Positions 1 through 7,644 of a DNA stretch of 49,967 bases are shown here, piece by piece. Position 1 is the stretch's first letter; each line of letters starts with the position of its first letter. Both the position numbers and the translations under genes were made by a program. Where the stretch lies: assembly GCA_025354385.1 (NCBI GenBank), contig JANXMZ010000038.1:1-49967 (forward strand). Direction: 5' to 3'. Under the pieces are notes generated by a model. That model did no database searches. It was not told the DNA's origin and was given only the letters and a program-made list of their open reading frames with translations. This DNA comes from Bacteroidota bacterium (GTDB lineage Bacteria > Bacteroidota > Bacteroidia > NS11-12g > UBA955).

Positions 1-1
1 C

Positions 2-61
2 AAGCCTTTTGAAGACAACAACGGACCACCTCTAATACAGATACAGGGGGTTCTTTTCTGA
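2..61 (+). other. possible C-terminal CDS fragment cut by the left edge
   Basis: The frame starting at base 2 is open for 19 codons (K-P-F-E-D-N-N-G-P-P-L-I-Q-I-Q-G-V-L-F) and ends in TGA at 59-61. It reads like a protein C-terminus but is too short to assign. The minus strand is also open here, from about 150 to 1, without an ATG. A window of non-round length may be a contig that broke at a repeat, so a transposase end is possible, but nothing proves it. Bases 62-249 hold no other gene. Confidence 0.2.
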
Positions 62-224
62 AAACAGTATTATTCTGGTAAAAGTTTATTGATAATCTGA
101 AACTTATGTTCTTGTCCAAAATTGTTTAGGACAGGATTGGTTAAATATGTATAACATGTTGATGGTTCTCATCGGGAATTCTATTTTAATCATCGAATAG
201 AAATGAAACATGGGGAGGATTAAT

Positions 225-232
225 TTTATTTG
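225..232 (+). promoter_or_regulatory. weak -7-like box before the ABC exporter genes
   Basis: TTtaTTTG, one mismatch to the Bacteroidota -7 box TAnnTTTG, lies 17 nt before the ATG at 250. No TTTG was found at the right distance upstream. The same TTTATTTGC variant precedes the genes starting at 16461(-) and 25207(-). Confidence 0.35.
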
Positions 233-249
233 CACCTAACAAATAGAAA

Positions 250-1167
250 ATGCAAAATACTTTACTACAAATAAAAGGGGTTTCCAAGTTTTACAAAGAC
301 AAGGTAGCACTCAAAAATGTTTCGATTGAAGTACCCAAAGGACATATATACGGGCTATTAGGACCAAATGGCGCGGGTAAAACAACCCTCATTCGCATCA
401 TCAATCAAATTACCGAGGCAGATGAAGGCAGCGTTTTAATAAACGGTGAGCCTTTAAACCAAACCCATATAAAAAATATAGGTTACTTGCCAGAAGAACG
501 AGGATTGTATAAAAAAATAAAAGTCATCAAGCAATTAGAATACTTTGCACAATTGAGGGGCTTAAGCAGTAAAGATGCAACCAATAAAGCCAACGAATGG
601 TTGCAGGCGATGGGATTGTATGATGTGCGCAATAAAAAGATAGAAGAACTTAGTAAAGGCATGCAGCAGAAAATACAATTCATTGTTTCTGTTATTCACT
701 CACCTTCTTTGCTTATCCTCGATGAGCCTTTCAGTGGATTTGACCCTGTAAATGCAGAATTATTGACTCAAAAAATATTGGAATTGAAAGCCTCTGGCAC
801 TACTATTTTGTATTCCACACACCGGATGGAAAGCGTAGAAAAATTATGCGATTCACTGGCACTGATTAACCTTTCAGAAAAAATATTGGATGGCACAGTA
901 GCTGAGATAAAAAACAAATTTAAATCAGATTATTTCGAATTGGCTACTAGCACCCAATACACACCTAACATTGGCGCTATTGAAGTAATGGAGAGAACCA
1001 TGACCGATGCAGGTTACTCACAAGTTCTTTTAAAACTAAATGGAGTTAGCAATAATGAATGCCTGCAGGATGTATTGAATCAAACAGAATTAATACACTT
1101 TAGCCAAAGGATTCCAAGTATCAACGATATTTTTATTCAATTGGTAACCCCTAAAAATAACGATTAA
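250..1167 (+). CDS. ABC transporter ATP-binding protein (NatA/ABC-2 type)
   Basis: This is the ATPase of a two-gene ABC-2 exporter and should power the permease that starts 3 nt downstream. Walker A is GPNGAGKTT at residues 38-46, the signature is LSKGMQQK, and Walker B is LLILDEPFSGFDP followed by the H-loop STHRMES. After about residue 215 comes a C-terminal extension like the DUF4162 tail of NatA/YhaQ-type ATPases. Length (305 aa) is normal for that group. The substrate (sodium, drug or peptide) cannot be read from sequence. The ATG at 250 is the first start and follows a weak promoter at 225-232. The pair probably forms one transcript. Confidence 0.93.
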   Translation: MQNTLLQIKGVSKFYKDKVALKNVSIEVPKGHIYGLLGPNGAGKTTLIRIINQITEADEGSVLINGEPLNQTHIKNIGYLPEERGLYKKIKVIKQLEYFAQLRGLSSKDATNKANEWLQAMGLYDVRNKKIEELSKGMQQKIQFIVSVIHSPSLLILDEPFSGFDPVNAELLTQKILELKASGTTILYSTHRMESVEKLCDSLALINLSEKILDGTVAEIKNKFKSDYFELATSTQYTPNIGAIEVMERTMTDAGYSQVLLKLNGVSNNECLQDVLNQTELIHFSQRIPSINDIFIQLVTPKNND

Positions 1168-1170
1168 ACC

Positions 1171-2454
1171 ATGCACAATATTTTACTAATTTTAAAACAC
1201 GAATACTTCACAAGGGTTACTAAAAAATCGTTCATTATCATGACGCTTTTAGGGCCCATTTTGATTGCTGTATTTTATGGCTCCATTGCCGCCATTGCCA
1301 TTTCCCAATTCAATACGAACAATGTTGAGAAAATTGCAATTTACGATCCGCAAAATGCTTTAAACAACGAAACTATTGACAACAAATCCTATGAATTTGG
1401 CTATGTCAAAGATGCGTCCGCAGCCCGGGATTCCATCCGCACAGAGGCCATTTACGGCATGCTGATAATTAATAATAACAAAGGCGACAGTATTGAACTT
1501 ATTACAAAAAAAAGTATCTCTATCAACGACCGTCAAACTTTAAAAGAATTGATAGCCGATCAATTGTTCAATAATAATTTAAAATCGAATGGCCTTTCGA
1601 AAAATAAAGTTGATAGTTTAAAGGTAGACATTATACTTACAGATAATTCGCTAGATGGTAAAACAAATGGCACAGAAACCAAGTCGGTTGTTGGTTATGC
1701 AGGTGCATTGATTATTTACATGTTTATTTTCCTGTATGGTGTTATGATTATGCGTGGTGTTACCGAAGAAAAAAACAACAGAATTGTTGAAATAATTGTA
1801 TCCGCAGTAAAACCGTTTCAATTAATGATGGGTAAAATTTTAGGAGTTGCCATGGTAGGGCTAACCCAGTTTTTGGCTTGGATTGTACTTTCAGGATTAC
1901 TGGTAACTGTATTAAGTATAGCTATTGGTTTTCAACATATAGATACAGCTCAGTTAGCTGCAGTTCCAACGCAAATGCCAAGTGGTGGAAGTGTTTTTAT
2001 GAATGGTTTCCTAGAGCAATTTCACAGTTTAAACATCTTTAAATTACTTACTGGGTTTGTTATATTCTTTCTCGGTGGATTTTTACTTTACAGCGCTCTT
2101 TTTGCAGCCATTGGCAGCGCTGTAGATAGCGACACCGAAACCCAACAATTTATGTTCCCTGTATCTATGCCTTTGGTATTTGGTTTAATAATAGCACAGG
2201 TAGCGGTTTTCAAAGACCCTAATAGCCCTTTGGCTTATTGGTGCAGTATGATTCCATTTACTTCACCTGTTGTCATGATGGTGCGCTTGCCTTTTGATGT
2301 CTCATGGACTCAAATTGCAGTTTCGGCAATTTTGCTTTTCGGTACATTTTTTCTTGTGGTATGGATGGCTGCAAAAATTTATAGAATTGGCATATTGAGT
2401 TACGGACAAAAAGCCAGTTACAAGCAAATGTTCAAGTGGTTAATGACTAAGTAA
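1171..2454 (+). CDS. ABC transporter permease (NatB/YhaP-like, ABC-2 family)
   Basis: A 427-residue inner-membrane permease, partner of the ATPase ending 3 nt upstream. It has one N-terminal membrane segment (about residues 20-45), a large extracytoplasmic domain, then a cluster of about five segments from residue 178 on. The sequence GVTEEKNNRIVEIIVSAVKP is the hallmark of NatB/YhaP and ABC-2 permeases (ABC2_membrane_3). A GGFLLYSALFAAIGSAVDSD stretch follows in the next loop. The exported substrate is unknown. The close spacing points to co-translation with the ATPase. Confidence 0.92.
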   Translation: MHNILLILKHEYFTRVTKKSFIIMTLLGPILIAVFYGSIAAIAISQFNTNNVEKIAIYDPQNALNNETIDNKSYEFGYVKDASAARDSIRTEAIYGMLIINNNKGDSIELITKKSISINDRQTLKELIADQLFNNNLKSNGLSKNKVDSLKVDIILTDNSLDGKTNGTETKSVVGYAGALIIYMFIFLYGVMIMRGVTEEKNNRIVEIIVSAVKPFQLMMGKILGVAMVGLTQFLAWIVLSGLLVTVLSIAIGFQHIDTAQLAAVPTQMPSGGSVFMNGFLEQFHSLNIFKLLTGFVIFFLGGFLLYSALFAAIGSAVDSDTETQQFMFPVSMPLVFGLIIAQVAVFKDPNSPLAYWCSMIPFTSPVVMMVRLPFDVSWTQIAVSAILLFGTFFLVVWMAAKIYRIGILSYGQKASYKQMFKWLMTK

Positions 2455-2462
2455 AATTTATC

Positions 2463-2470
2463 TACTTTTG
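2463..2470 (+). promoter_or_regulatory. -7 promoter box, TActTTTG
   Basis: A perfect TAnnTTTG match ends 4 nt before the ATG at 2475 (TTTGCAAAATG). If used, the transcript would start at or almost at the start codon. No good -33 TTTG is seen. Confidence 0.5.
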
Positions 2471-2474
2471 CAAA

Positions 2475-2666
2475 ATGAAACTTTTTATTGGCTTATTGAT
2501 AACGCTTTCGTTGGCTGCCTGCAATAACAATGCTTCGACTACTCACGATGAAAAATTAAACGACACTTTAGAATCAAAAGAAAATCAAAATGTGGACGAA
2601 GTAATTAAAAGTGATAGTTTGAAAATGATTGAGAAAGAAAAAGAGTTATTAGAAAAGTATAAATAG
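2475..2666 (+). CDS. small lipoprotein, function unknown
   Basis: A 63-residue protein with a type II signal peptide: Lys-2, hydrophobic core, lipobox LAAC with Cys-16. The mature part is short, acidic and lysine/glutamate-rich, probably helical or disordered. It has its own promoter box 4 nt upstream, so it is likely expressed apart from the ABC genes. It converges on the GH3-family gene with 1 nt between stop codons. I do not recognise a family. The clear lipobox and promoter make it a likely real gene. Confidence 0.7.
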   Translation: MKLFIGLLITLSLAACNNNASTTHDEKLNDTLESKENQNVDEVIKSDSLKMIEKEKELLEKYK

Positions 2667-2667
2667 A

Positions 2668-4236
2668 TTATCGGGATACAGATTTCTTCGAATGAGCCTT
2701 TACATAGGCTACCCACTCACTGTATTTTGCATCTGTTAACACCCTTGGAAACTTGCTTTGAGAGCCATATTTACCCTGTTCCATCATCCATCCTAAAAAA
2801 GTATCCGAAGGCAATAATTCAACACGAATTTCCTTTAAAGCATGCTTTCTTTCTGTCGCATAGTCATCATTCAACTTTATCAAATACTCATCTAATTTTG
2901 CCGAAGCGAAATCTGCTTTAACAGTGCTGTGATTGCAAGCAATGTACCATTGATGTATATGACCCTTTCCATCTGATTCACCTTTAACAGTAAACTCGTT
3001 GATGGGGGTATTTAAAGTCTCACTCAATTGCTCGATGGCCTTGTTCATATTATCTACACTCAAATGCTCGCCACATACACTCAAAAAATGCTTTGTACGG
3101 CCGGTAATTTTGATTTCACAATCCTCTAAATCAACAAACTTTATGGTATCACCAATTAGATAACGCCAAGCACCGGAACATGTCGTCAACAATAAAGCAT
3201 ATTCCTTATCTAATTCTACTTGTTTAATATTCAAGGCCACTGCTTTTGGCAACAAATGTCCACTCTCATCAAAATTTTGCTCATTGAATGGCACAAATTC
3301 GAAGAACATCCCGTTTTTAAAATTCAATTTCATCCCATTGGATTTAGGACTGGTTTGATAGGCCACAAATCCCTCACTTGCCAAATAAGTTTCCAAATAC
3401 ATGATAGGCTTGCCCATCAATCCATTGATACTTTTTTTATAAGGTTCTATGGCAACTCCTCCCCATAAATAAACACTTAAATGCGGCCATATATCGTGTA
3501 TATTTCTGAGATTATAACGCTTAATTATAAGTTCAAATAATATTTGAATCCATGCAGGTACGCCTGCAATTAAAACAACATCCCAATTAGGTGCTTCATC
3601 TACCATCCTATCCAACTTATCCTGCCAATTTTTTTCACTTCTAATATCTGGTGATGGCAATGAAAAACGTTCGAACCAACTGGGCACGTGACTTGAAGTA
3701 ATGCCGCTTAAATCGCCTGCATACGTCTTGCCATCATTATTAAAATACAAACTAGTACTACCACCAAGCATTAAGTAATTTTTGGTCAAATAGTCTTTTG
3801 GCAAGTCTGTCCTAGCAATACTTATAATCTGCCTCAAACTCGCTCTTGTAATCGACTTAATCATATCCTGAGAAACAGGAATGTATTTACTGGCACCTTC
3901 TGACGTACCAGAACTCAGAGCAAAAAATTCAATTTTACCAGGCCAAGTTACATTTTCAGCACCATTGTAGGCCTTTTGCCACCAATCATGCATCTTGCTA
4001 TAATCTACTAAAGGCACATTCTGCTGATAGCTTCTGTAAACTGTTTTAGATAAAAGAATTTTCCCGAAATTATATTTTTTTCCATAGGCAGTAGTCTCTG
4101 CTTTTGAAAGAAGTTTTTTAAGAGTTCGTAATTGCTGTCTATATGCCTTTTCTTGTGTTAGTGAGAAAGGTTGAGAGAGCCTTTTGCCAGCATTAACGAG
4201 TTGCTTAATGATTTTTTTAGAATAAATAGTTGGCAT
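2668..4236 (-). CDS. GH3 auxin-responsive promoter family protein
   Basis: A 522-residue member of the GH3 family, which belongs to the ANL (adenylate-forming) superfamily. Plant members join amino acids to acyl acids; the role of the bacterial ones is not settled. Visible features are the ATP-binding loop FALSSGTSEGASKYIPVS near residues 107-124, GGVAIEPY in the middle, LETYLASEGF, and the YLIGDTIKFVDLE region leading to the GRTKHFLS hinge. The frame can be opened 4 codons further upstream at a TTG, but that TTG is part of a promoter-like TTaaTTTG (4253-4246), so the ATG at 4236 is preferred. It is alone on its strand here. Confidence 0.88.
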   Translation of the reverse strand: MPTIYSKKIIKQLVNAGKRLSQPFSLTQEKAYRQQLRTLKKLLSKAETTAYGKKYNFGKILLSKTVYRSYQQNVPLVDYSKMHDWWQKAYNGAENVTWPGKIEFFALSSGTSEGASKYIPVSQDMIKSITRASLRQIISIARTDLPKDYLTKNYLMLGGSTSLYFNNDGKTYAGDLSGITSSHVPSWFERFSLPSPDIRSEKNWQDKLDRMVDEAPNWDVVLIAGVPAWIQILFELIIKRYNLRNIHDIWPHLSVYLWGGVAIEPYKKSINGLMGKPIMYLETYLASEGFVAYQTSPKSNGMKLNFKNGMFFEFVPFNEQNFDESGHLLPKAVALNIKQVELDKEYALLLTTCSGAWRYLIGDTIKFVDLEDCEIKITGRTKHFLSVCGEHLSVDNMNKAIEQLSETLNTPINEFTVKGESDGKGHIHQWYIACNHSTVKADFASAKLDEYLIKLNDDYATERKHALKEIRVELLPSDTFLGWMMEQGKYGSQSKFPRVLTDAKYSEWVAYVKAHSKKSVSR

Positions 4237-4381
4237 TGTAAAATGCAAATTAAGTTATTTTAAATCAATTCAACCCTATTTTTAATTATCAATTTGTATA
4301 TCAATTATTTACCCAACTTATTTCACATCTTTTATCTTTAAAAACCTTTGATAATATTTAAAATAATAAAGGCCTTATTCC

Positions 4382-4389
4382 TAAATTTG
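4382..4389 (+). promoter_or_regulatory. -7 promoter box, TAaaTTTG
   Basis: A perfect -7 match ends 4 nt before the ATG at 4394 (TTTGCACAATG). A TTTA at 4357-4360, 21 bp upstream, may be the -33 element. A near-leaderless mRNA is predicted. Confidence 0.5.
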
Positions 4390-4393
4390 CACA

Positions 4394-4735
4394 ATGGAAG
4401 ATGAGACCCTTATTTGGAAAAGAATAACAGAATATGTAGAAACCCATTTTAATAAAAAACCTGATATGAATGCCATATTATTTTTAATCGGCATTCGAGA
4501 ATTAGGCATATTACCCCAAGAAAATTATAAGAAAAGTGAAAAGGTAGATTTAATGCACATTGCCATTTGCAAAATTTTAAGTTATTCTGGACACTACCAA
4601 TTAATGGGTGCTGATATAGATGGTTGGCCACATTGGGAATTAATAAAACCACTGCCACAATTCGATGTTTTTGAACAAGAATCGTATATTCGCACACATA
4701 TTATTGAATATTTTTTAACAGAAGAAATTTTATGA
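4394..4735 (+). CDS. conserved-looking hypothetical protein, 113 aa
   Basis: An acidic, soluble 113-residue protein with no signal peptide or membrane segment and no motif I recognise. It has aromatic-rich patches (WPHWELIKP, YIRTHIIEYFL). Its stop overlaps the start of the cyclophilin lipoprotein by 4 nt (ATGA), so the two are probably co-translated from the promoter at 4382. That coupling and normal codon use support it as a real gene. The partner suggests an envelope or folding link, but this is only inference. Confidence 0.75.
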   Translation: MEDETLIWKRITEYVETHFNKKPDMNAILFLIGIRELGILPQENYKKSEKVDLMHIAICKILSYSGHYQLMGADIDGWPHWELIKPLPQFDVFEQESYIRTHIIEYFLTEEIL

Positions 4736-5493
4736 AAAACATTTTAATCCAATTTAGCGCCATCGCTATCACATTTTTATTCGCTACCACTTCATGCAAC
4801 AATGCCTCAACAGAAAGTAACGAGCAAGTTGCTGAAACCCCAGCAGAACCTGTAGAAACTCCAGTTGCGCCTGCAATTCAAGATACCACTAAACCGGTAA
4901 TGGCCAAAGAAGATAAAATATATGCTATCAAAACAAGTGAAGGTGTAATAAAAATAAAAGTTTATAAAGAGTGCCCAATACACATGGCCAACTTTGACAA
5001 ACTAGTGGCTCAAAAATTTTATGATGGCATATTATTCCACCGTGTTATCAAAGGATTTATGATTCAAACTGGGGATCCAGACAGCAAAAAAGCCGATCCA
5101 AATGCACAATATGGTATTGGTGGCCCAGGTTATACTATTCCTGCTGAAATACTCCCACAATTTTATCATAAAAAAGGGGCACTTGCAGCAGCCCGTCAAG
5201 GCGATCAGGTTAATCCTTATAAAGAAAGCAGTGGCAGTCAATTCTATATAGTTCAAGGCAGAATAATGCCGCAAGATCAATTGGTCCAATTTGGAGGCAA
5301 ATTTTCTCCGCAAGCTATTAAAGATTATGGCATTATTGGCGGTACCCCAGAATTAGATGGTGAGTATACTGTATTCGGTGAAACAATTGAAGGTATAGAC
5401 ATTGTAGAGAAAATTGCCAATACCATAACCGTTACAAACGACCGACCTAAAAAAGACATTAAAATTATTAGTATAATTGCTGTTACAAAGTAA
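4732..5493 (+). CDS. cyclophilin-type peptidyl-prolyl isomerase lipoprotein
   Basis: A 253-residue lipoprotein: hydrophobic signal with lipobox TTSC (Cys-22), a Glu/Pro/Ala-rich linker to about residue 60, then a cyclophilin domain. Recognisable motifs are FHRVIKGFMIQTGDPD, SSGSQFYIVQG and YTVFGETIEGIDIVEKI. The catalytic Arg is in FHRV. It should help proline isomerisation during folding at the periplasmic face of a membrane. The start overlaps the upstream gene by ATGA. Its 3' end overlaps the converging HIT gene by 11 nt, so both coding ends share bases. Confidence 0.93.
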   Translation: MKNILIQFSAIAITFLFATTSCNNASTESNEQVAETPAEPVETPVAPAIQDTTKPVMAKEDKIYAIKTSEGVIKIKVYKECPIHMANFDKLVAQKFYDGILFHRVIKGFMIQTGDPDSKKADPNAQYGIGGPGYTIPAEILPQFYHKKGALAAARQGDQVNPYKESSGSQFYIVQGRIMPQDQLVQFGGKFSPQAIKDYGIIGGTPELDGEYTVFGETIEGIDIVEKIANTITVTNDRPKKDIKIISIIAVTK

Positions 5494-5881
5494 TATGTTG
5501 CTGAATAACCGCAGCAGTAGAAGTGTATTCTTCTTCGCTTAATTTTACTCTTGGTCCTGCAAAATTAAGATCACCCACCGCATTCATTGGTACCAAATGA
5601 ATATGGGCATGAGGTACTTCTAATCCTATAATGGCAACTCCTATTTTAACACAGGGTATCACTTTTTTAATAGCTATGGCTACTTGTTTTGCAAATAAAT
5701 GCATGGCAGCTAAATGCTCATTATCCATGTCAAATATGTAATCTACGGCCTTTTTAGGAACAACTAAAGCATGTCCCTTTACCAAAGGATTTACATCCAG
5801 AAATGCTAAAAAAGAATCGTTCTCTGCTATTTTATAACAAGGAATTTCTCCATCAATAATTTTTTGAAAAATGCTAGACAT
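5483..5881 (-). CDS. HIT family protein (histidine triad nucleotide hydrolase)
   Basis: A 132-residue HIT-fold protein of the Hint/AP4A hydrolase-like type. The triad HAHIHLVP puts the histidines at residues 91, 93 and 95. The N-terminal SIFQKIIDGEIPCYKI and the middle NPLVKGHALVVPKK are typical of the family. It probably cleaves nucleoside phosphoramidates or adenylylated compounds in the cytoplasm. It lies 24 nt downstream of greA on the same strand and is probably co-transcribed with it. Its last 11 nt overlap the converging cyclophilin gene. Confidence 0.95.
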   Translation of the reverse strand: MSSIFQKIIDGEIPCYKIAENDSFLAFLDVNPLVKGHALVVPKKAVDYIFDMDNEHLAAMHLFAKQVAIAIKKVIPCVKIGVAIIGLEVPHAHIHLVPMNAVGDLNFAGPRVKLSEEEYTSTAAVIQQHITL

Positions 5882-5905
5882 AATTAGTGCTTACTAGAAT
5901 CAAAT

Positions 5906-6379
5906 CTATGCGCCTATTGAAAGCACTTGTAATTTAACAACGCCAGCTGGAACAGTAATTTCTACAGTATCCCCAACCTTCTTTCCTATTAAGCCCGCAC
6001 CAATAGCAGATTTACTGGAAATTCGACCGATTTTCATATCGGCTTCTTTTTCGGAAACAATGGTGTATTCCATCTCTCTGTCAGCATTCAAGTTTTTTAC
6101 TCTCACTCTGCTCAACATATTAATTTTACTATTGTCTAATTTTGATTCATCTAAAACCCTTGCATTGGCAAACATGGTTTCTAATTTAGAAATCTTAGCT
6201 TCCAATAACCCCTGCGCTTCTTTTGCAGCATCGTACTCTGCGTTCTCCGATAAATCACCCTTATCTCTTGCTTCAGCAATTTGCGCACTAATAGATGGCC
6301 TTTGAACCCTTTTAAGATTCTCTAGCTCCTTTTTCAAATTTTCAAACCCTTCTTTGGTTAAATAGACTATATCACTCAT
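5906..6379 (-). CDS. greA: transcription elongation factor GreA
   Basis: A 157-residue GreA, the normal length. The N-terminal coiled coil begins YLTKEGFENLKKELENL and holds the tip motif AEARDKGDLSENAEYDAAKE, whose acidic residues reach the RNA polymerase active site to stimulate cleavage of backtracked RNA. The C-terminal FKBP-like domain includes the SKSAIGAGLIGKKVGD stretch. It is first of a probable two-gene unit with the HIT gene. No clear TAnnTTTG promoter is visible upstream, where the terminator of the PorV cluster lies. Confidence 0.97.
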   Translation of the reverse strand: MSDIVYLTKEGFENLKKELENLKRVQRPSISAQIAEARDKGDLSENAEYDAAKEAQGLLEAKISKLETMFANARVLDESKLDNSKINMLSRVRVKNLNADREMEYTIVSEKEADMKIGRISSKSAIGAGLIGKKVGDTVEITVPAGVVKLQVLSIGA

Positions 6380-6414
6380 CTTGACTTAAATTGTTATAAT
6401 GCTTATTAAAAAAT

Positions 6415-6445
6415 AAAAGTGCTTTCTTTTTGTGAAAGCACTTTT
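6415..6445 (-). terminator. rho-independent terminator of the TonB/T9SS/PorV cluster
   Basis: A perfect 12-bp stem (AAAAGTGCTTTC paired with GAAAGCACTTTT) closes a 7-nt loop. Read on the minus strand it is followed by ATTTTTTAA. It lies 21 nt past the stop of the PorV-like gene and upstream of greA. Confidence 0.85.
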
Positions 6446-6466
6446 GCAAATATATTAAAAAATTAA

Positions 6467-7609
6467 TTAATCTAAACTAATTCTTAAACCGAAGGTATGC
6501 GTACCTGTAAATGGATTAGTTGCTCTGTAAGAGTAATCAACACCAAGCATATTATTGTTCTCTCGTTTATCTTTTATTTTCTTAGCTAAAGGAATTTGAA
6601 CTGTTGCACCCATGCAAACACCTGTATAGGCAGTTCTTCTGGTATCATAATTAAAAATTCCTTTTTCGTAATCAAATCCGCCACGCAACATTAATATCTC
6701 TTTGTAAGCATACTCCAATCCAAATGAAGTTTGATTGCTCGAGAATGAATTGTTTGTGAAATTCATTGCAGCCGTTAAACGGTGCCAATACATTCCTGCT
6801 TTTTGATCTAAACGAAAATCATATGCCAAACCAATATTAATTAAAGAAGGTAATTGCGTTTTATCCGATCTTTGGCTGGTAGTAGTTGTAAAACTATTGC
6901 CATTGATATTTGACTTAGTCGCCAAACCATCTCCCGAGTATCTCAAATCAGGACCAAGGTTTTTAATACTAACACCGAAACGAATATCACTCCCTCTTTT
7001 TGCAGCAGGGTTATCACTTAAATACTTTGTTTTTAAAGCATTTGTATTCTTCAATAATTGAGTGGCAAATTGCAGCCCAGCATCAAAAGCAACACCACTG
7101 GTTCTTACATCTGGAGTAGACTCACTGATTACTTTCATATTGATACCTGCAGATATCTGATCGGTAAAGTTATAAGCATATCCAACATTTATATTGGAAA
7201 TGGATGGCTTATAAGTGCCGATTCCGCCATCAGGTTGTTGAACAGTGGTAATAGGAATTTGACCCAATGAAAACGACATAACACTGACTCCCAAAGCACC
7301 GCCTCCAACTCTTTGACCGAAACCAAATGTATTTATATTGATGCCGGTTCCTCCTAATAATGATGTTCTACTAAAACCAAGTTCACTGCCCTGAACATGG
7401 CCCAAACCAGCTATGTTCAAGTAAAAAGCTTCAACACCAGAAACACCTGCTGAGTTGGAATTACCCATACCGCTGCTGCTGCCCCAACCATTAATTAATA
7501 ATTGCGTGAATCCAGCCTGACCAGATCTTACCGGACCATTATCTGCAAAAAGCGATTGTCCAATACTGAATACGGTGGATAACGCTATATATTTTATAAA
7601 TTTATTCAT
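6467..7609 (-). CDS. PorV/PorQ family outer-membrane protein (T9SS-associated)
   Basis: A 380-residue FadL-like beta-barrel with a signal peptide (about 1-22, ending SLFADN). The mature start RSGQAGFTQLLINGWGSSSG and the AFYLNIAGLGHVQGSELGFS motif are typical of PorV/PorQ proteins, which act in the outer membrane in release and surface attachment of T9SS cargo. Repeated strands such as GVSIKNLGPDLRYSG and FGLEYAYKEILMLRGG fit a barrel. It is the last gene after a T9SS cargo (35-nt gap) and a TonB receptor, and is followed by a strong terminator. It may be a dedicated shuttle for that cargo rather than the housekeeping PorV. Confidence 0.85.
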   Translation of the reverse strand: MNKFIKYIALSTVFSIGQSLFADNGPVRSGQAGFTQLLINGWGSSSGMGNSNSAGVSGVEAFYLNIAGLGHVQGSELGFSRTSLLGGTGININTFGFGQRVGGGALGVSVMSFSLGQIPITTVQQPDGGIGTYKPSISNINVGYAYNFTDQISAGINMKVISESTPDVRTSGVAFDAGLQFATQLLKNTNALKTKYLSDNPAAKRGSDIRFGVSIKNLGPDLRYSGDGLATKSNINGNSFTTTTSQRSDKTQLPSLINIGLAYDFRLDQKAGMYWHRLTAAMNFTNNSFSSNQTSFGLEYAYKEILMLRGGFDYEKGIFNYDTRRTAYTGVCMGATVQIPLAKKIKDKRENNNMLGVDYSYRATNPFTGTHTFGLRISLD

Positions 7610-7644
7610 GAATTTCTTTCCTCCTGTTTCTATTTGTTAAACTA